Notes under the pieces: generated by a model
The model's database searches: none
Told to the model about the DNA's origin: nothing
What the model saw: the letters and a program-made list of their open reading frames with translations, nothing else
Position numbers and translations under genes: made by a program
Part shown: positions 48,184-60,145 of the stretch, in pieces
Position numbering within the stretch: the stretch's first letter is position 1
Layout of the letters: each line of letters opens with the position of its first letter
Assembly: GCA_017745175.1 (NCBI GenBank)
Contig: JAGHZY010000002.1
Span: 85,991-149,990 of the forward strand
Source: Sphingopyxis sp.
GTDB taxonomy: Bacteria; Pseudomonadota; Alphaproteobacteria; Sphingomonadales; Sphingomonadaceae
Length of the DNA stretch: 64,000 bases
Reading direction: 5' to 3'

Positions 48184-49434
48184 ATGTCGATCCTGCGTCC
48201 GTTTCTCTCCCGCGTTATTCATCAGGGCCGTCTGACCGTCGTCCTGCCCGACGGTGCGCGCGAGGACTATGGCCAGCCCGCGCCCGGCTTCCCCAATGTC
48301 ACCATCCGCTTCATCAGTCGCAGGGGGATGCGCCGCATCATTCTCGATCCGCGCATCGGCGCGGCCGAGGCGTTCATGGACGGCGAGATGGAGCTGGTCG
48401 AGGGCGACATCATGGAGCTCGTCGCGCTCATCCGGTCGAACACGCCGTGGGATCGTGGGGCGAAGCTGCACGACAAGACCTGGTTCGGCCGCCGCGCCGA
48501 GTGGGTGAAGACGCGGATCGGATCGATCAACCGCCAGCGCCAGTCGCGCGCCAACGTCAAACATCATTACGATATCGGAAACGATCTCTACCGCCTCTTC
48601 CTCGACGACGACATGCAATATAGCTGCGCTTACTGGCCGCGGCCCGACATGACGCTCGAGGAAGCGCAGGTCGCGAAAAAGGCGCATATCGCGGCGAAGC
48701 TCGCGCTCGCACCGGGGCAGCGCATCCTCGACATCGGCTGCGGCTGGGGCGGGATGGCGATCACGCTCGCGAAGCTCGAAAAGGTCGAGGTGCTTGGAAT
48801 CACCCTGTCCGAAGAGCAGCTTGCGCTCGCGCGCCAGCGTGCCGGGACGGCGGGCGTGGCTGACCGGGTGAAATTCGAACTGATCGACTATCGCGACCTC
48901 GCCGCGCGCGAGGCGGGGCGCTTCGACCGCATCGTCTCGGTCGGCATGTTCGAACATGTCGGCGCGCCCAATTTCGAGACCTTCTTTCGCGCCGCCGCCA
49001 ATCTGATGACCGCCGACGGCGTCATGCTGCTTCACACCATCGGCCGCTTCGGGAAGCCCGGATCAACCGACGCCTTCACGCGCAAATATATCTTCCCCGG
49101 CGGTTATATCCCGGCGCTCGGCGAGACGCTGGCGGCGAGCGAGAAGAGCCGGCTGATCGCCACCGATATCGAAACGCTGCGGCTGCATTATGCGCTGACC
49201 TTGCGTGAATGGTATGCGCGCACGCTGGCGCACGAAGCGGAGATCGTCGCGATGATGGGCGTGCGTTTCTTCCGCATGTGGTGCTTTTACCTCGCAGGCG
49301 CGACCGCGGCGTTCGAGAGCGGCGGGATGGGCAATTACCAGATCCAGTTCGCGCGCAGCCGCCATGCGCTGCCGTTGACGCGCGATTATATGGCGGAATC
49401 CGAACGGGACTATGTCGGCAGGGGCGTCGGCTGA
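48184..49434 (+). CDS. Cyclopropane-fatty-acyl-phospholipid synthase family
   Basis: VKHHYDIGNDLYRLFLDDDMQYSCAYW, QRILDIGCGWGGMAITLAK, SVGMFEHVG. Confidence 0.95.
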   Translation: MSILRPFLSRVIHQGRLTVVLPDGAREDYGQPAPGFPNVTIRFISRRGMRRIILDPRIGAAEAFMDGEMELVEGDIMELVALIRSNTPWDRGAKLHDKTWFGRRAEWVKTRIGSINRQRQSRANVKHHYDIGNDLYRLFLDDDMQYSCAYWPRPDMTLEEAQVAKKAHIAAKLALAPGQRILDIGCGWGGMAITLAKLEKVEVLGITLSEEQLALARQRAGTAGVADRVKFELIDYRDLAAREAGRFDRIVSVGMFEHVGAPNFETFFRAAANLMTADGVMLLHTIGRFGKPGSTDAFTRKYIFPGGYIPALGETLAASEKSRLIATDIETLRLHYALTLREWYARTLAHEAEIVAMMGVRFFRMWCFYLAGATAAFESGGMGNYQIQFARSRHALPLTRDYMAESERDYVGRGVG

Positions 49435-50090
49435 GCGATAATCGGGGCGCAGATCAGGGGGAGGCAGCGATCACCGAAGAGGAAGAACTCACGCGGATCG
49501 ACCGGTACGAGCTGCGCAACGGCTGGGCTATGCGCCGCGCCGGGCTGAAGGGCTTGCGGATCGAGGCGGAGATCGTCTGCGGGGAAGCGCCGGTGTTGCT
49601 CCTCACAGGTTCGCGGCGTGGGCGCGTCGAAGTTCCACTGGCGGACATCGACTGTATCCGCGCGAGCGTCGATCAAGGGAAATTTCGCTGGGCCGATTCC
49701 TATCGCTGTCTGATCTGGCGCGCGGGCGAACGAAAGCTGGTGCTTGCCCCGACCTCGTTCGGCAAGATCATCTATGGCGAACTGGTCCTCGAACTCGCGC
49801 GCGCGATGAAGCGGGTTGACCGTTTCGACCGCGTCGAGCGCGGGCTGCAACGCTGGGAGACGATCCTCTATTCGATATTCATGATCGCGGCTGCGCTCTT
49901 CATTGCCTGTGTCGCCTGGGACACGCTGCAAATGAAGCGCGGGCCGATCGAGGGTAAGGATTTCATTTTTCTCGGCATCACCGGGGGCTTCAGCCTGTTC
50001 CTGCTCGTCGCCAGCGTCAGGATATGGGGTGACATCGGCCCGCCGCGCCCCGTTCGCAGCCTCAAGGATCTGCGCGAGGTGCTGCCCTGA
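49431..50090 (+). CDS. Hypothetical membrane protein (start codon uncertain)
   Basis: ORF 49209-50090 in the track; two C-terminal TMs (ILYSIFMIAAALFIACVAW, FLGITGGFSLFLLVASVRIW); true start near 49431. Confidence 0.5.
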   Translation: MSDNRGADQGEAAITEEEELTRIDRYELRNGWAMRRAGLKGLRIEAEIVCGEAPVLLLTGSRRGRVEVPLADIDCIRASVDQGKFRWADSYRCLIWRAGERKLVLAPTSFGKIIYGELVLELARAMKRVDRFDRVERGLQRWETILYSIFMIAAALFIACVAWDTLQMKRGPIEGKDFIFLGITGGFSLFLLVASVRIWGDIGPPRPVRSLKDLREVLP

Positions 50091-50096
50091 CGGACG

Positions 50097-50534
50097 CTAG
50101 GTCGGGTAGCGCTCGTTCATGACGTCCCAGCTCAGCGCCACCAGCTTTTCGAGAACCTCGAGGTCCACATCGGCGAGCTTGTTGACATAAAGACAGGATT
50201 TGCCGTCCCTGTACTTGCCGAGCTTTGCCAGCAACGCGTCGGCTTCGGGCTGACGGTCGCAATAATGACCCATCAGATAGAGCGTCATCGCGGCTTTGCG
50301 GGGCGAGAAACCGGCGCGGCACATCGTGCCCGACCGGCCGCTGTCATAGACATAGTCATAGCTGCCATAGCCGATGATCGAGGCCCCCCACATCGCGGGT
50401 TCGAGGCCGGCGACGCGGCGGTGCATCGCGTCGATGACACCGGCCTCTTCGCGGCGGCGCGCTTGGGGAATCGCAGCGATGAAATCGGCAACGGACACAT
50501 CGGTCGCCCTGGTCCTGATTTCGGCCTTGGCCAT
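50097..50534 (-). CDS. DUF1801 domain-containing protein
   Basis: PAMWGASIIGYGSYDYVYDSGRSGTMCRAGFSPRKAAMTLYLMGHY. Confidence 0.88.
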   Translation of the reverse strand: MAKAEIRTRATDVSVADFIAAIPQARRREEAGVIDAMHRRVAGLEPAMWGASIIGYGSYDYVYDSGRSGTMCRAGFSPRKAAMTLYLMGHYCDRQPEADALLAKLGKYRDGKSCLYVNKLADVDLEVLEKLVALSWDVMNERYPT

Positions 50535-50650
50535 GGCGTTTCTCCCCGGTGTCGACGATAGCCCGCGCGCGGCGGGGCGCCAAGCCGGTTGCGTGCCGGG
50601 CGGCTCCCTGCTAGCCGCGCCCGCGTCTTTCCCTCGCCAAAGGTGCCATC

Positions 50651-51868
<1,218 letters not shown>

Positions 51869-51966
51869 GGCAGGGTCGCGGCTGACGATGCCGCAGACCC
51901 ATCCGGTGAACCGCAACAGAAATAAGGGGTTAGCAAGCAGCCCGCACCTGAGCTAAGGCGCGGGGC

Positions 51967-52977
51967 ATGACTGCGACCCGTTTTTTCTCCGACAATGCCG
52001 CAACCGTCCATCCGTTGGTGATGGAGGCCATGGCCGCCGCCAACCGGGTCGATACGGCCTATGACGGCGACGCGCTCAGCCAGTCGCTCGACGCGACCTT
52101 CTCGGAGCTGTTCGAGACGACATGCGAAGTCGTGTGGATCCCGACGGGGACCGCGGCGAACAGCATCATTCTCGCGCATTTTGTGCGGCCCTGGCAGGGG
52201 ATTCTCTGTTACGAGGAAGCGCATATCGAAGTCGACGAATGCGGCGCGCCGACTTTCTATTCGGGGGGCGCCAAGCTGATGCCACTGCCCGGTCGCGGAG
52301 CCAAGATCGACGCCGAGGCGCTGAAAACGAGGATCGCCGGAATCCGCAAGGATGTGCATCAGGTCCAGCCGGCGGCGATCAGCATCACAAACGCCACCGA
52401 ATATGGCCTGTCGTGGCGCGCGGGCGAAATCGCCGAAATCAGCGAGATCGCACGCAGCAACGGGATGAAACTCCATATGGACGGCGCGCGTTTTGCCAAC
52501 GCCGTTGCCTTCCTCGATTGCGCGCCTGCCGATGTCACGTGGCGTGCCGGGGTCGATGCCCTGTCCTTCGGCTTTACCAAAAATGGCGCGATGATGGCCG
52601 AAGCGATCGTCTTTTTCGGCGGCAGCGGCGGTGCCGGGGTGCGCGAACTCAAGAAACGCGGCGGCCATCTGCTCAGCAAGGGGCGCTTCGTCGCGGCGCA
52701 GATCCGCGCGATGCTGGAGGACGATCTGTGGCTCGCCAACGCGCGCGCCGCCAACGCCGGCGCGGCGAAGCTCGCGGCCGCGTGCGGCAACCGGTTGATG
52801 TACCCGGTGGAGGCGAACGAACTGTTCGTACGTCTGACCGCCGAAGAGGCGACGAAGCTTCGCGATGCGGGTTTCGACTTCTACGACTGGGGCGAGGGCG
52901 CGGCACGCCTCGTCGTCAGCTGGGATCAGGATGCCGAGGCCGTTGCGCCGCTGGCGGCCGCGATCGGCGCGCTATGA
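51967..52977 (+). CDS. Low-specificity L-threonine aldolase/beta-eliminating lyase family
   Basis: FFSDNAATVHPLVMEAMAAAN, GTAANSIILAHFVRPWQGILCYEEAHIEVDECGAP, DALSFGFTKNGAMMAEAIVFF. Confidence 0.92.
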   Translation: MTATRFFSDNAATVHPLVMEAMAAANRVDTAYDGDALSQSLDATFSELFETTCEVVWIPTGTAANSIILAHFVRPWQGILCYEEAHIEVDECGAPTFYSGGAKLMPLPGRGAKIDAEALKTRIAGIRKDVHQVQPAAISITNATEYGLSWRAGEIAEISEIARSNGMKLHMDGARFANAVAFLDCAPADVTWRAGVDALSFGFTKNGAMMAEAIVFFGGSGGAGVRELKKRGGHLLSKGRFVAAQIRAMLEDDLWLANARAANAGAAKLAAACGNRLMYPVEANELFVRLTAEEATKLRDAGFDFYDWGEGAARLVVSWDQDAEAVAPLAAAIGAL

Positions 52978-53933
52978 GCGGCGAGCAGCCGACGCTGCTC
53001 AGCCCGCGCGTCCTTTTGCCCTTTGCACTGGTCACGCTGATCTGGGGATCGACGTGGATCGTCATCAAGGGGCAGCTCGGCATCGTTCCGCCGAGCTGGT
53101 CGGTGACATATCGCTTTGCGGTCGCGGCCGTCGCGATGTTTGCCTTTGCCACGATCCGGCGCGAGCGGCTGCTGCCCGAACCGCGCGCGATGGCCTTTGC
53201 GATGGCGCTCGGGATCGCGCAGTTCGCACTCAACTTCAACTTTGTCTATCGGGCGGAACAGCACATCACCTCGGGGTTGGTCGCGGTGCTCTTCGCGCTG
53301 CTCATCGTCCCGAACACGCTGCTCGGAAGGGCGTTCCTGAGGACGCCGCTCGAAGGACGCTTCCTCGCGGGAGCGGGGATCGCCATCGTCGGCGTGGGGC
53401 TGATGATCCTGCACGAATATCGCGCCGCAGCCGTGGGAGCGGGCGAGGTGCTGCTCGGCACTGCGTTGACGCTGGCGGGGGTGATGAGCGCATCGACCGC
53501 CAATGTCATGCAGGGGACGCGTATAGCGCGTGCGCAATCAATGGTCGTGATGATCGCTTGGGCGATGACGTTCGGCGCGCTGGCCGACGGCAGCTATGCG
53601 TGGATCACGACCGGCCCGCCGGTGATCGAACCGACCGCCGTCTATCTGGGCGGCGTGCTCTACCTCGGCATCATCGCGAGTGCGGTTACCTTCCCGCTCT
53701 ATTTCAATGTCATCCGCGCGGTGGGGCCGGGGCAGGCGGCGTGGTCGAGCGTGCTGATCCCGATCATCGCGATGGGTTTTTCGACCGCGTTCGAGGGCTA
53801 TCGCTGGGCGACACTGTCGATCGCGGGTGGCATCGTCGCGCTGGTCGGGCTGGTGATCGCCGTTGCCAGGCGGCCCGACAAGCCGTCGGTCAGCGGCAAC
53901 AGCGTTTCGGTCCCGGTCCGGCGCGAGGACTAG
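52974..53933 (+). CDS. DMT (EamA) family transporter
   Basis: ATGA overlap with the aldolase gene; LVTLIWGSTWIVIKGQLG, ten hydrophobic segments. Confidence 0.9.
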   Translation: MSGEQPTLLSPRVLLPFALVTLIWGSTWIVIKGQLGIVPPSWSVTYRFAVAAVAMFAFATIRRERLLPEPRAMAFAMALGIAQFALNFNFVYRAEQHITSGLVAVLFALLIVPNTLLGRAFLRTPLEGRFLAGAGIAIVGVGLMILHEYRAAAVGAGEVLLGTALTLAGVMSASTANVMQGTRIARAQSMVVMIAWAMTFGALADGSYAWITTGPPVIEPTAVYLGGVLYLGIIASAVTFPLYFNVIRAVGPGQAAWSSVLIPIIAMGFSTAFEGYRWATLSIAGGIVALVGLVIAVARRPDKPSVSGNSVSVPVRRED

Positions 53934-53968
53934 TTGCCTTTGGTGTGTTGTCATTATAATACGGCTAT

Positions 53969-55234
53969 ATGAAAACACTCCTCGCTTCGCTCTCGCTCCT
54001 CGTTGCACTCTCCGCCGCCCCGGCCCTTGCACAAACCGCCTGCCAACCCGGAACCTATGCGGCGCCCGATGGCGATTTCGTCGTGCTTGCAAAGGTGCCG
54101 ACGATTGCCGCGCCCGGCCTGCGATACCTGTTCCGCGACGGGCGGCGGGGTGCGACATCGGACGCCGCCGCGCCGCTGGTCTGCGGCGCCGGCGACGTCA
54201 GCGTGAAGGGCAAGGCGTGGAAGCCGATCGCCTTTCGCGAAACGCCCGCGAGCTTCGACAGCGTGGGTACGAAAATGAACGGCGTGCTGATCGAGCCGCC
54301 GGGCGTCGATGCCAAGCGGCCGCTCGTCGTCATGGTGCACGGGTCCGAACGCACCTCGCCGATCGGCGGCGTCTATGGCTATGCGATGGCGGCGCAGGGC
54401 ATTTCGGTCTTCGTTTACGACAAGCGCGGGACCGGCGGATCGGAGGGGGAATATACGCAGAACTTCGAGCTGCTCGCCGTCGATGCCGCGAGGGCGCTCG
54501 ACACGGCGCGCGGCATGACGGCAGGACGCCATGGCCGCGCGGGCTTCTTCGGTGGCAGCCAGGGCGGATGGGTCGCCCCGCTCGCGGCGACGCGGACGAA
54601 GGCCGATTTCGTCGCGATCGGCTTCGGCCTCGTCGCCTCGCCGATCGAGGAGGATCGCGAGCAGATGGTGTCGGAGGTGCGTGCGGCGGGGCTCGGCGAA
54701 GATGCCGAGGCGCTGGTCAATCGCCTGTCGCAGGCGACCGCGGGATTGCTTCTCTCCGATTTCCGTACCGGCTACGACGCACTCGACGCGGTGCGGCGCG
54801 AAATGGCGGACAAGCCGTGGGCGGCCAAAATCGATGGCGAATATAGCGGCGCGATCGCGCGGATGCCGAACGAGGAGCTGAAGCGGATCGGCCGCGCCCG
54901 CGTCGACAATCTCGAACTGATCTGGGACTATGATGCCGTCGCGGCTTTGCGGAAACTCGACACGCCGCTGCTCTGGGTGCTCGCGGGCGAGGATCGCGAG
55001 GCACCGATCGAAACGACGCGCGGTGCACTTCTCGGGCTCGCGAAGGAGGGCAAGCCGGTCGACGTCTACCTCTTCCCCGAGACCGACCACGGGATGTTCG
55101 AATTCACCACCAATGCCGACGGTTCGCGCGACGTCACCCGCATCACCGACGGTTATCTCAAGCTGCTTGGCGACTGGATCAAGGGCCGCGCAAGCGGCGC
55201 CTACGGTCGTGCGGAGAAGCTCAGCCCGCGCTGA
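53969..55234 (+). CDS. Alpha/beta hydrolase family protein, exported
   Basis: Signal peptide; [52 protein letters not shown]. Confidence 0.9.
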   Translation: MKTLLASLSLLVALSAAPALAQTACQPGTYAAPDGDFVVLAKVPTIAAPGLRYLFRDGRRGATSDAAAPLVCGAGDVSVKGKAWKPIAFRETPASFDSVGTKMNGVLIEPPGVDAKRPLVVMVHGSERTSPIGGVYGYAMAAQGISVFVYDKRGTGGSEGEYTQNFELLAVDAARALDTARGMTAGRHGRAGFFGGSQGGWVAPLAATRTKADFVAIGFGLVASPIEEDREQMVSEVRAAGLGEDAEALVNRLSQATAGLLLSDFRTGYDALDAVRREMADKPWAAKIDGEYSGAIARMPNEELKRIGRARVDNLELIWDYDAVAALRKLDTPLLWVLAGEDREAPIETTRGALLGLAKEGKPVDVYLFPETDHGMFEFTTNADGSRDVTRITDGYLKLLGDWIKGRASGAYGRAEKLSPR

Positions 55235-56504
55235 TCCGTTCGATATCGGCGCCGACCGCCTGCAGCTTTTCCTCGAGCCGCTCGTAACCGCGGTCGAGGT
55301 GATAGACGCGGTTGACCTCGGTCTGCCCCTCGGCGGCGAGGCCCGCGATGATCAGGCTCATCGAGGCGCGAAGGTCGGTCGCCATCACCGGCGCGCCGAC
55401 GAGATGATCGACCCCGCGCACCACCGCGCTGCGCCCGCGCACCTCGATATCGCAGCCCATGCGCGCGAGTTCGGGGACGTGCATGTAACGGTTCTCGAAG
55501 ATGGTTTCGGTGAACAGCGACGCCCCCTTGCCGAGCGTTGCCATCGCCATGAACTGCGCCTGCATGTCGGTCGCGAAACCGGGATAGGGCGCGGTCGACA
55601 GGGTGACGGGTTCGGCGCGGCCGTCCATCGCGACGCGGATGCCGCCCTTGGTCGCCTCGACCGTAGCGCCCGCCTGGCGCAGCGCGGCGAGCGTCGCGTC
55701 CATCTCGTCCGCTTTCGCGCCGACCAGCTCGACGTCGCCCTGGGTGATCACCGCAGCGCAGGCGTAGCTGCCCGCTTCGATGCGGTCGGCCATGACGCGA
55801 TAGGTCGCACCGTGCAGGCGGTCGACCCCCTCGATCGTCAGCGTTTCGGTGCCGATTCCCTCGATATGCGCACCCATCGCGACGAGGCAATTGCACAGGT
55901 CGACGATCTCGGGCTCGCGCGCGGCGTTTTCGAGCACGCAAGTGCCTTTCGCGAGCACCGCGGCCATGACGGCATTTTCGGTTGCGCCGACCGACACGAC
56001 GGGAAAGGTGAACTTGCCGCCCGCAAGACGGCCACCGGGCGCGCTCGCCTTTACGTAGCCCGAGGCGAGTTCGATTTCGGCGCCGAAGGCTTCGAGCGCC
56101 TTGAGGTGCAGGTCGATCGGGCGGTTGCCGATCGCACAGCCGCCGGGCAGCGAGACGGTCGCCTCGCCCGCGCGCGCGAGCAGCGGGCCGAGCACGAGGA
56201 TCGATGCGCGCATCTTGCGCACGATATCATAGGGCGCGACGGTCGAGGTCAGCGTCGTCGCGCGCGCGGTCATCACCCGCCCGAAATCCTCGGGCCGCGA
56301 ACCCTCGATCGTCGTCGAGCAGCCGAGCTGGTTGAGCAGATGCCCGAAACCGTCGACGTCGGCGAGGCGCGGCAGGTTGCGGAGCGTCAGCGGCTCGTCG
56401 GTGAGCAGCGCGCACGGCAGCAATGTGAGCGCCGCATTCTTGGCGCCGGAAATGGGGATACGGCCCTTGAGTCGCTGGCCGCCGCGAATGACGATCTGAT
56501 CCAT
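55221..56504 (-). CDS. murA: UDP-N-acetylglucosamine 1-carboxyvinyltransferase
   Basis: [45 protein letters not shown]. Confidence 0.97.
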   Translation of the reverse strand: MDQIVIRGGQRLKGRIPISGAKNAALTLLPCALLTDEPLTLRNLPRLADVDGFGHLLNQLGCSTTIEGSRPEDFGRVMTARATTLTSTVAPYDIVRKMRASILVLGPLLARAGEATVSLPGGCAIGNRPIDLHLKALEAFGAEIELASGYVKASAPGGRLAGGKFTFPVVSVGATENAVMAAVLAKGTCVLENAAREPEIVDLCNCLVAMGAHIEGIGTETLTIEGVDRLHGATYRVMADRIEAGSYACAAVITQGDVELVGAKADEMDATLAALRQAGATVEATKGGIRVAMDGRAEPVTLSTAPYPGFATDMQAQFMAMATLGKGASLFTETIFENRYMHVPELARMGCDIEVRGRSAVVRGVDHLVGAPVMATDLRASMSLIIAGLAAEGQTEVNRVYHLDRGYERLEEKLQAVGADIERISAG

Positions 56505-56728
56505 CGGCTGTCTTTAGCGCATGTGCGGGGCCGCGCAAGCGGCCCGGCCAACCGGGCTGCAAGACCGTAGCCCGTCGTCGATCCGATGGGCGGTGTGCGG
56601 GTCCGGACCTTCAGGGCCGTCATGAAGAATTGTGGCGTTCCCTGTGAAAATATGAAACTATTCGGAACTAGTCAGGGCGAACTATCGACAGCGTAAGATG
56701 GAAGCGGCTTTCACAGGGGAGTAAGGTC

Positions 56729-57745
56729 ATGCGGAACAATATCGTTACGATCGTCACCACGGCCACCTTCATCGCCAGCCAGCTTGCCGTTCCGGCGATG
56801 CCGCAGGCGACGACCTTGCCCTGGCCGCCGCCGGGCGGCCCGCAGATTCAGCCACCGCGTCCCGGTTATGGCGACGGTTATGCAGGAACGATCCGCTGCG
56901 AATCGCGGAACAACCAGATGCAGCGTTGCAACGTGCGGACCGGTAATCGCGTCGATCTGCAGCGCGTGATCGGAGGGCGCTGTTCGAAAGGACGCGATTG
57001 GGGTTTTACCGCCAACCAGATCTGGGTGTCGGGCGGCTGCCGCGCCGAATTTGCCTATGGCTATGCCAATGACGGCGGTTACCCGACGCCGCTGCCGCAG
57101 CCGGTCGATGACTATGCCGGCATCATGAACTGCGAATCGTGGAATTACAGCTATCAGCAGTGCAACGTGCGAACGAACGACCGCGTCGAACTCACGCGGA
57201 AGATTGCGGGCAAGTGCAACGCCGGGCGCCAATGGGGCTATACCAGCGATTATATCTGGGTCGACAAGGGGTGCCGCGCCGAGTTCGGCTATGGCTATCG
57301 CAATGTCCGCCCGCCCGAGAAGGACAAGGACAAGGGGCCGAGCACCGGGCTGATCATCGGCGGCATCGTCGTGGCAGGCGGGTTGCTCGCACTGCTCGCG
57401 AGCAAGAAGAAGAAACCGGCGACCGGCGAACAGGCGAGCGCACCCGCGGATCCGGTGACGCCGACCTATCCTGCCGGCCCTCCCGCGACGCTGAGCGCCA
57501 ATCTTTCCGCCCTGCCGAGCGCGTCGCGGCCGTCGGTGCAGAATTGCATGAACGATGCGGCGCGCCAGATCGGCGTCACCGGCGGCACTAGGCTGTCCTA
57601 TGACAAGCTGATCTCGCTCGAACAGGGGAATGGCGGCTGGCGCATCCGCGCGGCGATGACCGCGACCTATCCCGACGGCGCCAAACAGGTCGAGATGTAT
57701 TGCCGCGCGACGCCGAGCGATATCATCCAGCTCGACTTCACCTAG
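56729..57745 (+). CDS. DUF3011 domain-containing protein (two repeats)
   Basis: Two copies of C(E)S...QRCNVRT.NRVDLQR.IGG.C..GR.WG.T...IWV..GCRAEF.YGY; signal peptide and central TM. Confidence 0.85.
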   Translation: MRNNIVTIVTTATFIASQLAVPAMPQATTLPWPPPGGPQIQPPRPGYGDGYAGTIRCESRNNQMQRCNVRTGNRVDLQRVIGGRCSKGRDWGFTANQIWVSGGCRAEFAYGYANDGGYPTPLPQPVDDYAGIMNCESWNYSYQQCNVRTNDRVELTRKIAGKCNAGRQWGYTSDYIWVDKGCRAEFGYGYRNVRPPEKDKDKGPSTGLIIGGIVVAGGLLALLASKKKKPATGEQASAPADPVTPTYPAGPPATLSANLSALPSASRPSVQNCMNDAARQIGVTGGTRLSYDKLISLEQGNGGWRIRAAMTATYPDGAKQVEMYCRATPSDIIQLDFT

Positions 57746-57825
57746 ACAGGAAGGGCACGCCCGCTATGGCCGTCCGCCCGGGGTAACTTCCGGGTGGCGC
57801 GCTTTCGGGACGATGGGGTCGACAG

Positions 57826-58737
57826 ATGCTGAAGGATGGCGGGCCCCTCGCGGCGCTCTGGTCGCGGGCCTATCCGCTGCTCACGATGACGGCGCTGTTC
57901 TGGGCGGGCAATTCGGTCGTCGGGCGCGCGGCGCGCGATCTTGTGCCACCCGCCGCGCTCTCCTTCTGGCGCTGGACACTCGCGCTTGCGCTGCTGCTTC
58001 CGCTCGCTTGGCCACATCTGAGGCGTGACTGGCCCGTCTTGCGGGCGCACTGGCCGATCATGGCGATTCTCGGCGCGCTGGGGATCGGGGCGTTCAACAC
58101 GCTGCTTTATACCGGGTTGCAAACCACGACCGCGCTCAATTCGATGTTGATCCAGTCGGCGCAGCCCGCGCTGATCCTGATAGTTGGCGGGCTCGTGATG
58201 CGTGACCGGACGAGCGCGCGGCAGGTCGTGGGCGTATTGGTGTCGCTCGCCGGCGTGCTGGTTGTGATCGCGCGCGGCGACCCGGCGCTGCTTGTCGGGC
58301 TGCGGCTGAACGCCGGCGATGCGATCATCGCCTTCGCAGTATTGCTCTGGGCGCTTTATTCGGTGCTGCTGCGCCGCCGTCCGCCGGTACATCCGCTGAG
58401 CTTTCTCGCGGCATCGATCATGGTCGGACTGGTGGTGATCGCCCCCGCCTATCTGGCAGAGATCGCCACGGGGCGCTTCATCGTGCCGAAAGCGGGCAGT
58501 GCGCTGGCGATCGCCTATGTGTCGATCTTTCCGTCGTTTCTTGCCTATCTTTTCTTCAACCGCGGGGTCGAACTGATCGGATCGGCGGCGACCGCGCAAT
58601 ATATGAATGTGATGCCTCTGATGGGAGCGGGACTGGCGATGCTATTCCTTGGCGAAACGCTGCACCTGTTTCATGTTGCCGGGCTGGCGCTGGTGGTTGC
58701 GGGCATATGGGTCGCGGGGCGTACCCCGACGAATTGA
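57826..58737 (+). CDS. DMT (EamA) family transporter
   Basis: MTALFWAGNSVVGRAARDLVPPAALSFWRW; ten TMs; ELIGSAATAQYMNVMPLMGAGLAMLFLGE. Confidence 0.93.
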   Translation: MLKDGGPLAALWSRAYPLLTMTALFWAGNSVVGRAARDLVPPAALSFWRWTLALALLLPLAWPHLRRDWPVLRAHWPIMAILGALGIGAFNTLLYTGLQTTTALNSMLIQSAQPALILIVGGLVMRDRTSARQVVGVLVSLAGVLVVIARGDPALLVGLRLNAGDAIIAFAVLLWALYSVLLRRRPPVHPLSFLAASIMVGLVVIAPAYLAEIATGRFIVPKAGSALAIAYVSIFPSFLAYLFFNRGVELIGSAATAQYMNVMPLMGAGLAMLFLGETLHLFHVAGLALVVAGIWVAGRTPTN

Positions 58738-58740
58738 TCG

Positions 58741-59355
58741 TCAGCCCAGCGCTTCCTCGACCTGCGCGAGCCGGTCCTTGCCGAAGAATATTTCGCCGCC
58801 GACGAAGAAGGTCGGGATGCCGAATGCGCCGCGCGCGACCGCGGCCTCGGTATTGGCGACAAGCTTCGCCTTGATTTCGGGTTCCTGCGTGCGGGCGAGC
58901 AGTGCGGGGCCGTCAAAACCGTTCGCCGACAGGAAGGTCGCGATGACCCCGGGATCGTCCATCTTGAGGCCGTCCTCCCACATCGCGCGGTTTACCGCGT
59001 CGACATAGTCGTCGAGATTGCCTTCATCGTCGGCGACGATCGCGCCGCGCATGATCGTCAGCGTGTTGACAGGAAAGTGCGGGTTGATACGGAATTTGAC
59101 GAGGCCATGCCTGGCGATGAAGCGGCGCATTTCGAGATTTTCATAAGCAAGCTTCGCGGGCGCATCGGCATATCGGATCATCGGCGCCTTGTTGCCCGTC
59201 GCCTTGAAGATGCCGCCCAGAAGGCAGGGCGTGATGACCAGGTCGGCGCCGGTGCGGTCGAGCAGGTCGGGGAGCGCCTTCATCGAGAGATAGGCATTGG
59301 GGCTGCCGAAATCGAAAATGAGTTCGAGCGTCTTTGCCGGACTTTGGGTCACCAT
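58741..59355 (-). CDS. 2-hydroxychromene-2-carboxylate isomerase / DsbA-family kappa-GST-like
   Basis: LELIFDFGSPNAYLSMKALPDLLDRTGADLVITPCLLGGIFKATGN; ARGAFGIPTFFVGGEIFFGKDRL. Confidence 0.93.
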   Translation of the reverse strand: MVTQSPAKTLELIFDFGSPNAYLSMKALPDLLDRTGADLVITPCLLGGIFKATGNKAPMIRYADAPAKLAYENLEMRRFIARHGLVKFRINPHFPVNTLTIMRGAIVADDEGNLDDYVDAVNRAMWEDGLKMDDPGVIATFLSANGFDGPALLARTQEPEIKAKLVANTEAAVARGAFGIPTFFVGGEIFFGKDRLAQVEEALG

Positions 59356-60080
59356 TTTTCTCCCCAGGGGCGGAGGTCGAGTTCGTGGGTCCACGCGCTT
59401 TTCGGCTGCTTGTGGAGCATGACATAATTGGCGGCGATCGCATGCGGGTTCAGGATCAGGTCCTGCGCCCTGGCGTTGTCGAAATCGGGGTGGCGGCCCT
59501 TGATGAACTCGGTGTCGATCGCGCCGTCGATCACGGTGTGCGCGACATGGATTCCCTGCGGCCCCAGTTCGCGCGCCATCGACTGCGCGAGCATGCGAAG
59601 CGCGCCCTTCGCGCCCGAGAAAGCGGAAAAACCCGATCCGCCGCGCAGCGACGCCGTGGCGCCGGTGAAGATGATCGTGCCGCGTCCGCGCGGCGTCATG
59701 CGTTTCGCCGCTTCGCGGCCCATCAGGAAACCGCCGAGGCAGGCCATTTCCCAGACTTTGGTGTAAACGCGCACGGTCGTCCCGGCGATCGGGAAATTCA
59801 CATTGGCACCGATGTTGAACACCGCGACCTCGACCGGACCGACCTCGGCCTCGACCTGATCGAAGAGTGCGATCATCGCCTCTTCGCTGCGTGCGTCGCC
59901 GGGAAAGGCGCGCGCCGCGTAACCCTCGTCGCGGATCGATTGCGCGAGCGCTTCGAGCTGGTCGGCATTGCGTTCGCGGCGGTTGACGCAGGCGGTGAGG
60001 CCTTCGGCGGCAAAGGCGCGAGCGATCGCGCCGCCGGTGGCGTCGCCGGCTCCGATGATGACGGCTGCGGGTCGGGGCAT
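59349..60080 (-). CDS. SDR family oxidoreductase
   Basis: VIIGAGDATGGAIARAFAAEG, NIGAN, FTGATASLRGGSGFSAFSGAKGALRML; overlaps the isomerase by 7 bp. Confidence 0.92.
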   Translation of the reverse strand: MPRPAAVIIGAGDATGGAIARAFAAEGLTACVNRRERNADQLEALAQSIRDEGYAARAFPGDARSEEAMIALFDQVEAEVGPVEVAVFNIGANVNFPIAGTTVRVYTKVWEMACLGGFLMGREAAKRMTPRGRGTIIFTGATASLRGGSGFSAFSGAKGALRMLAQSMARELGPQGIHVAHTVIDGAIDTEFIKGRHPDFDNARAQDLILNPHAIAANYVMLHKQPKSAWTHELDLRPWGEKW

Positions 60081-60108
60081 GGCGACTCTCCTCTTGCGCC
60101 ATATAGTA

Positions 60109-60125
60109 ACTATGATAATCATAGT
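60109..60125. promoter_or_regulatory. Palindromic operator candidate between SDR and HxlR genes
   Basis: ACTATGAT-A-ATCATAGT, perfect 8+1+8 inverted repeat in the divergent intergenic region. Confidence 0.6.
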
Positions 60126-60145
60126 GACAAGAGGAAAGGTGAGCC

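Noticed and set aside
55221-55234. 14-bp convergent overlap of the hydrolase gene and murA
   Set aside because: Short 3' overlaps of convergent genes are common in dense genomes; no evidence of regulation.
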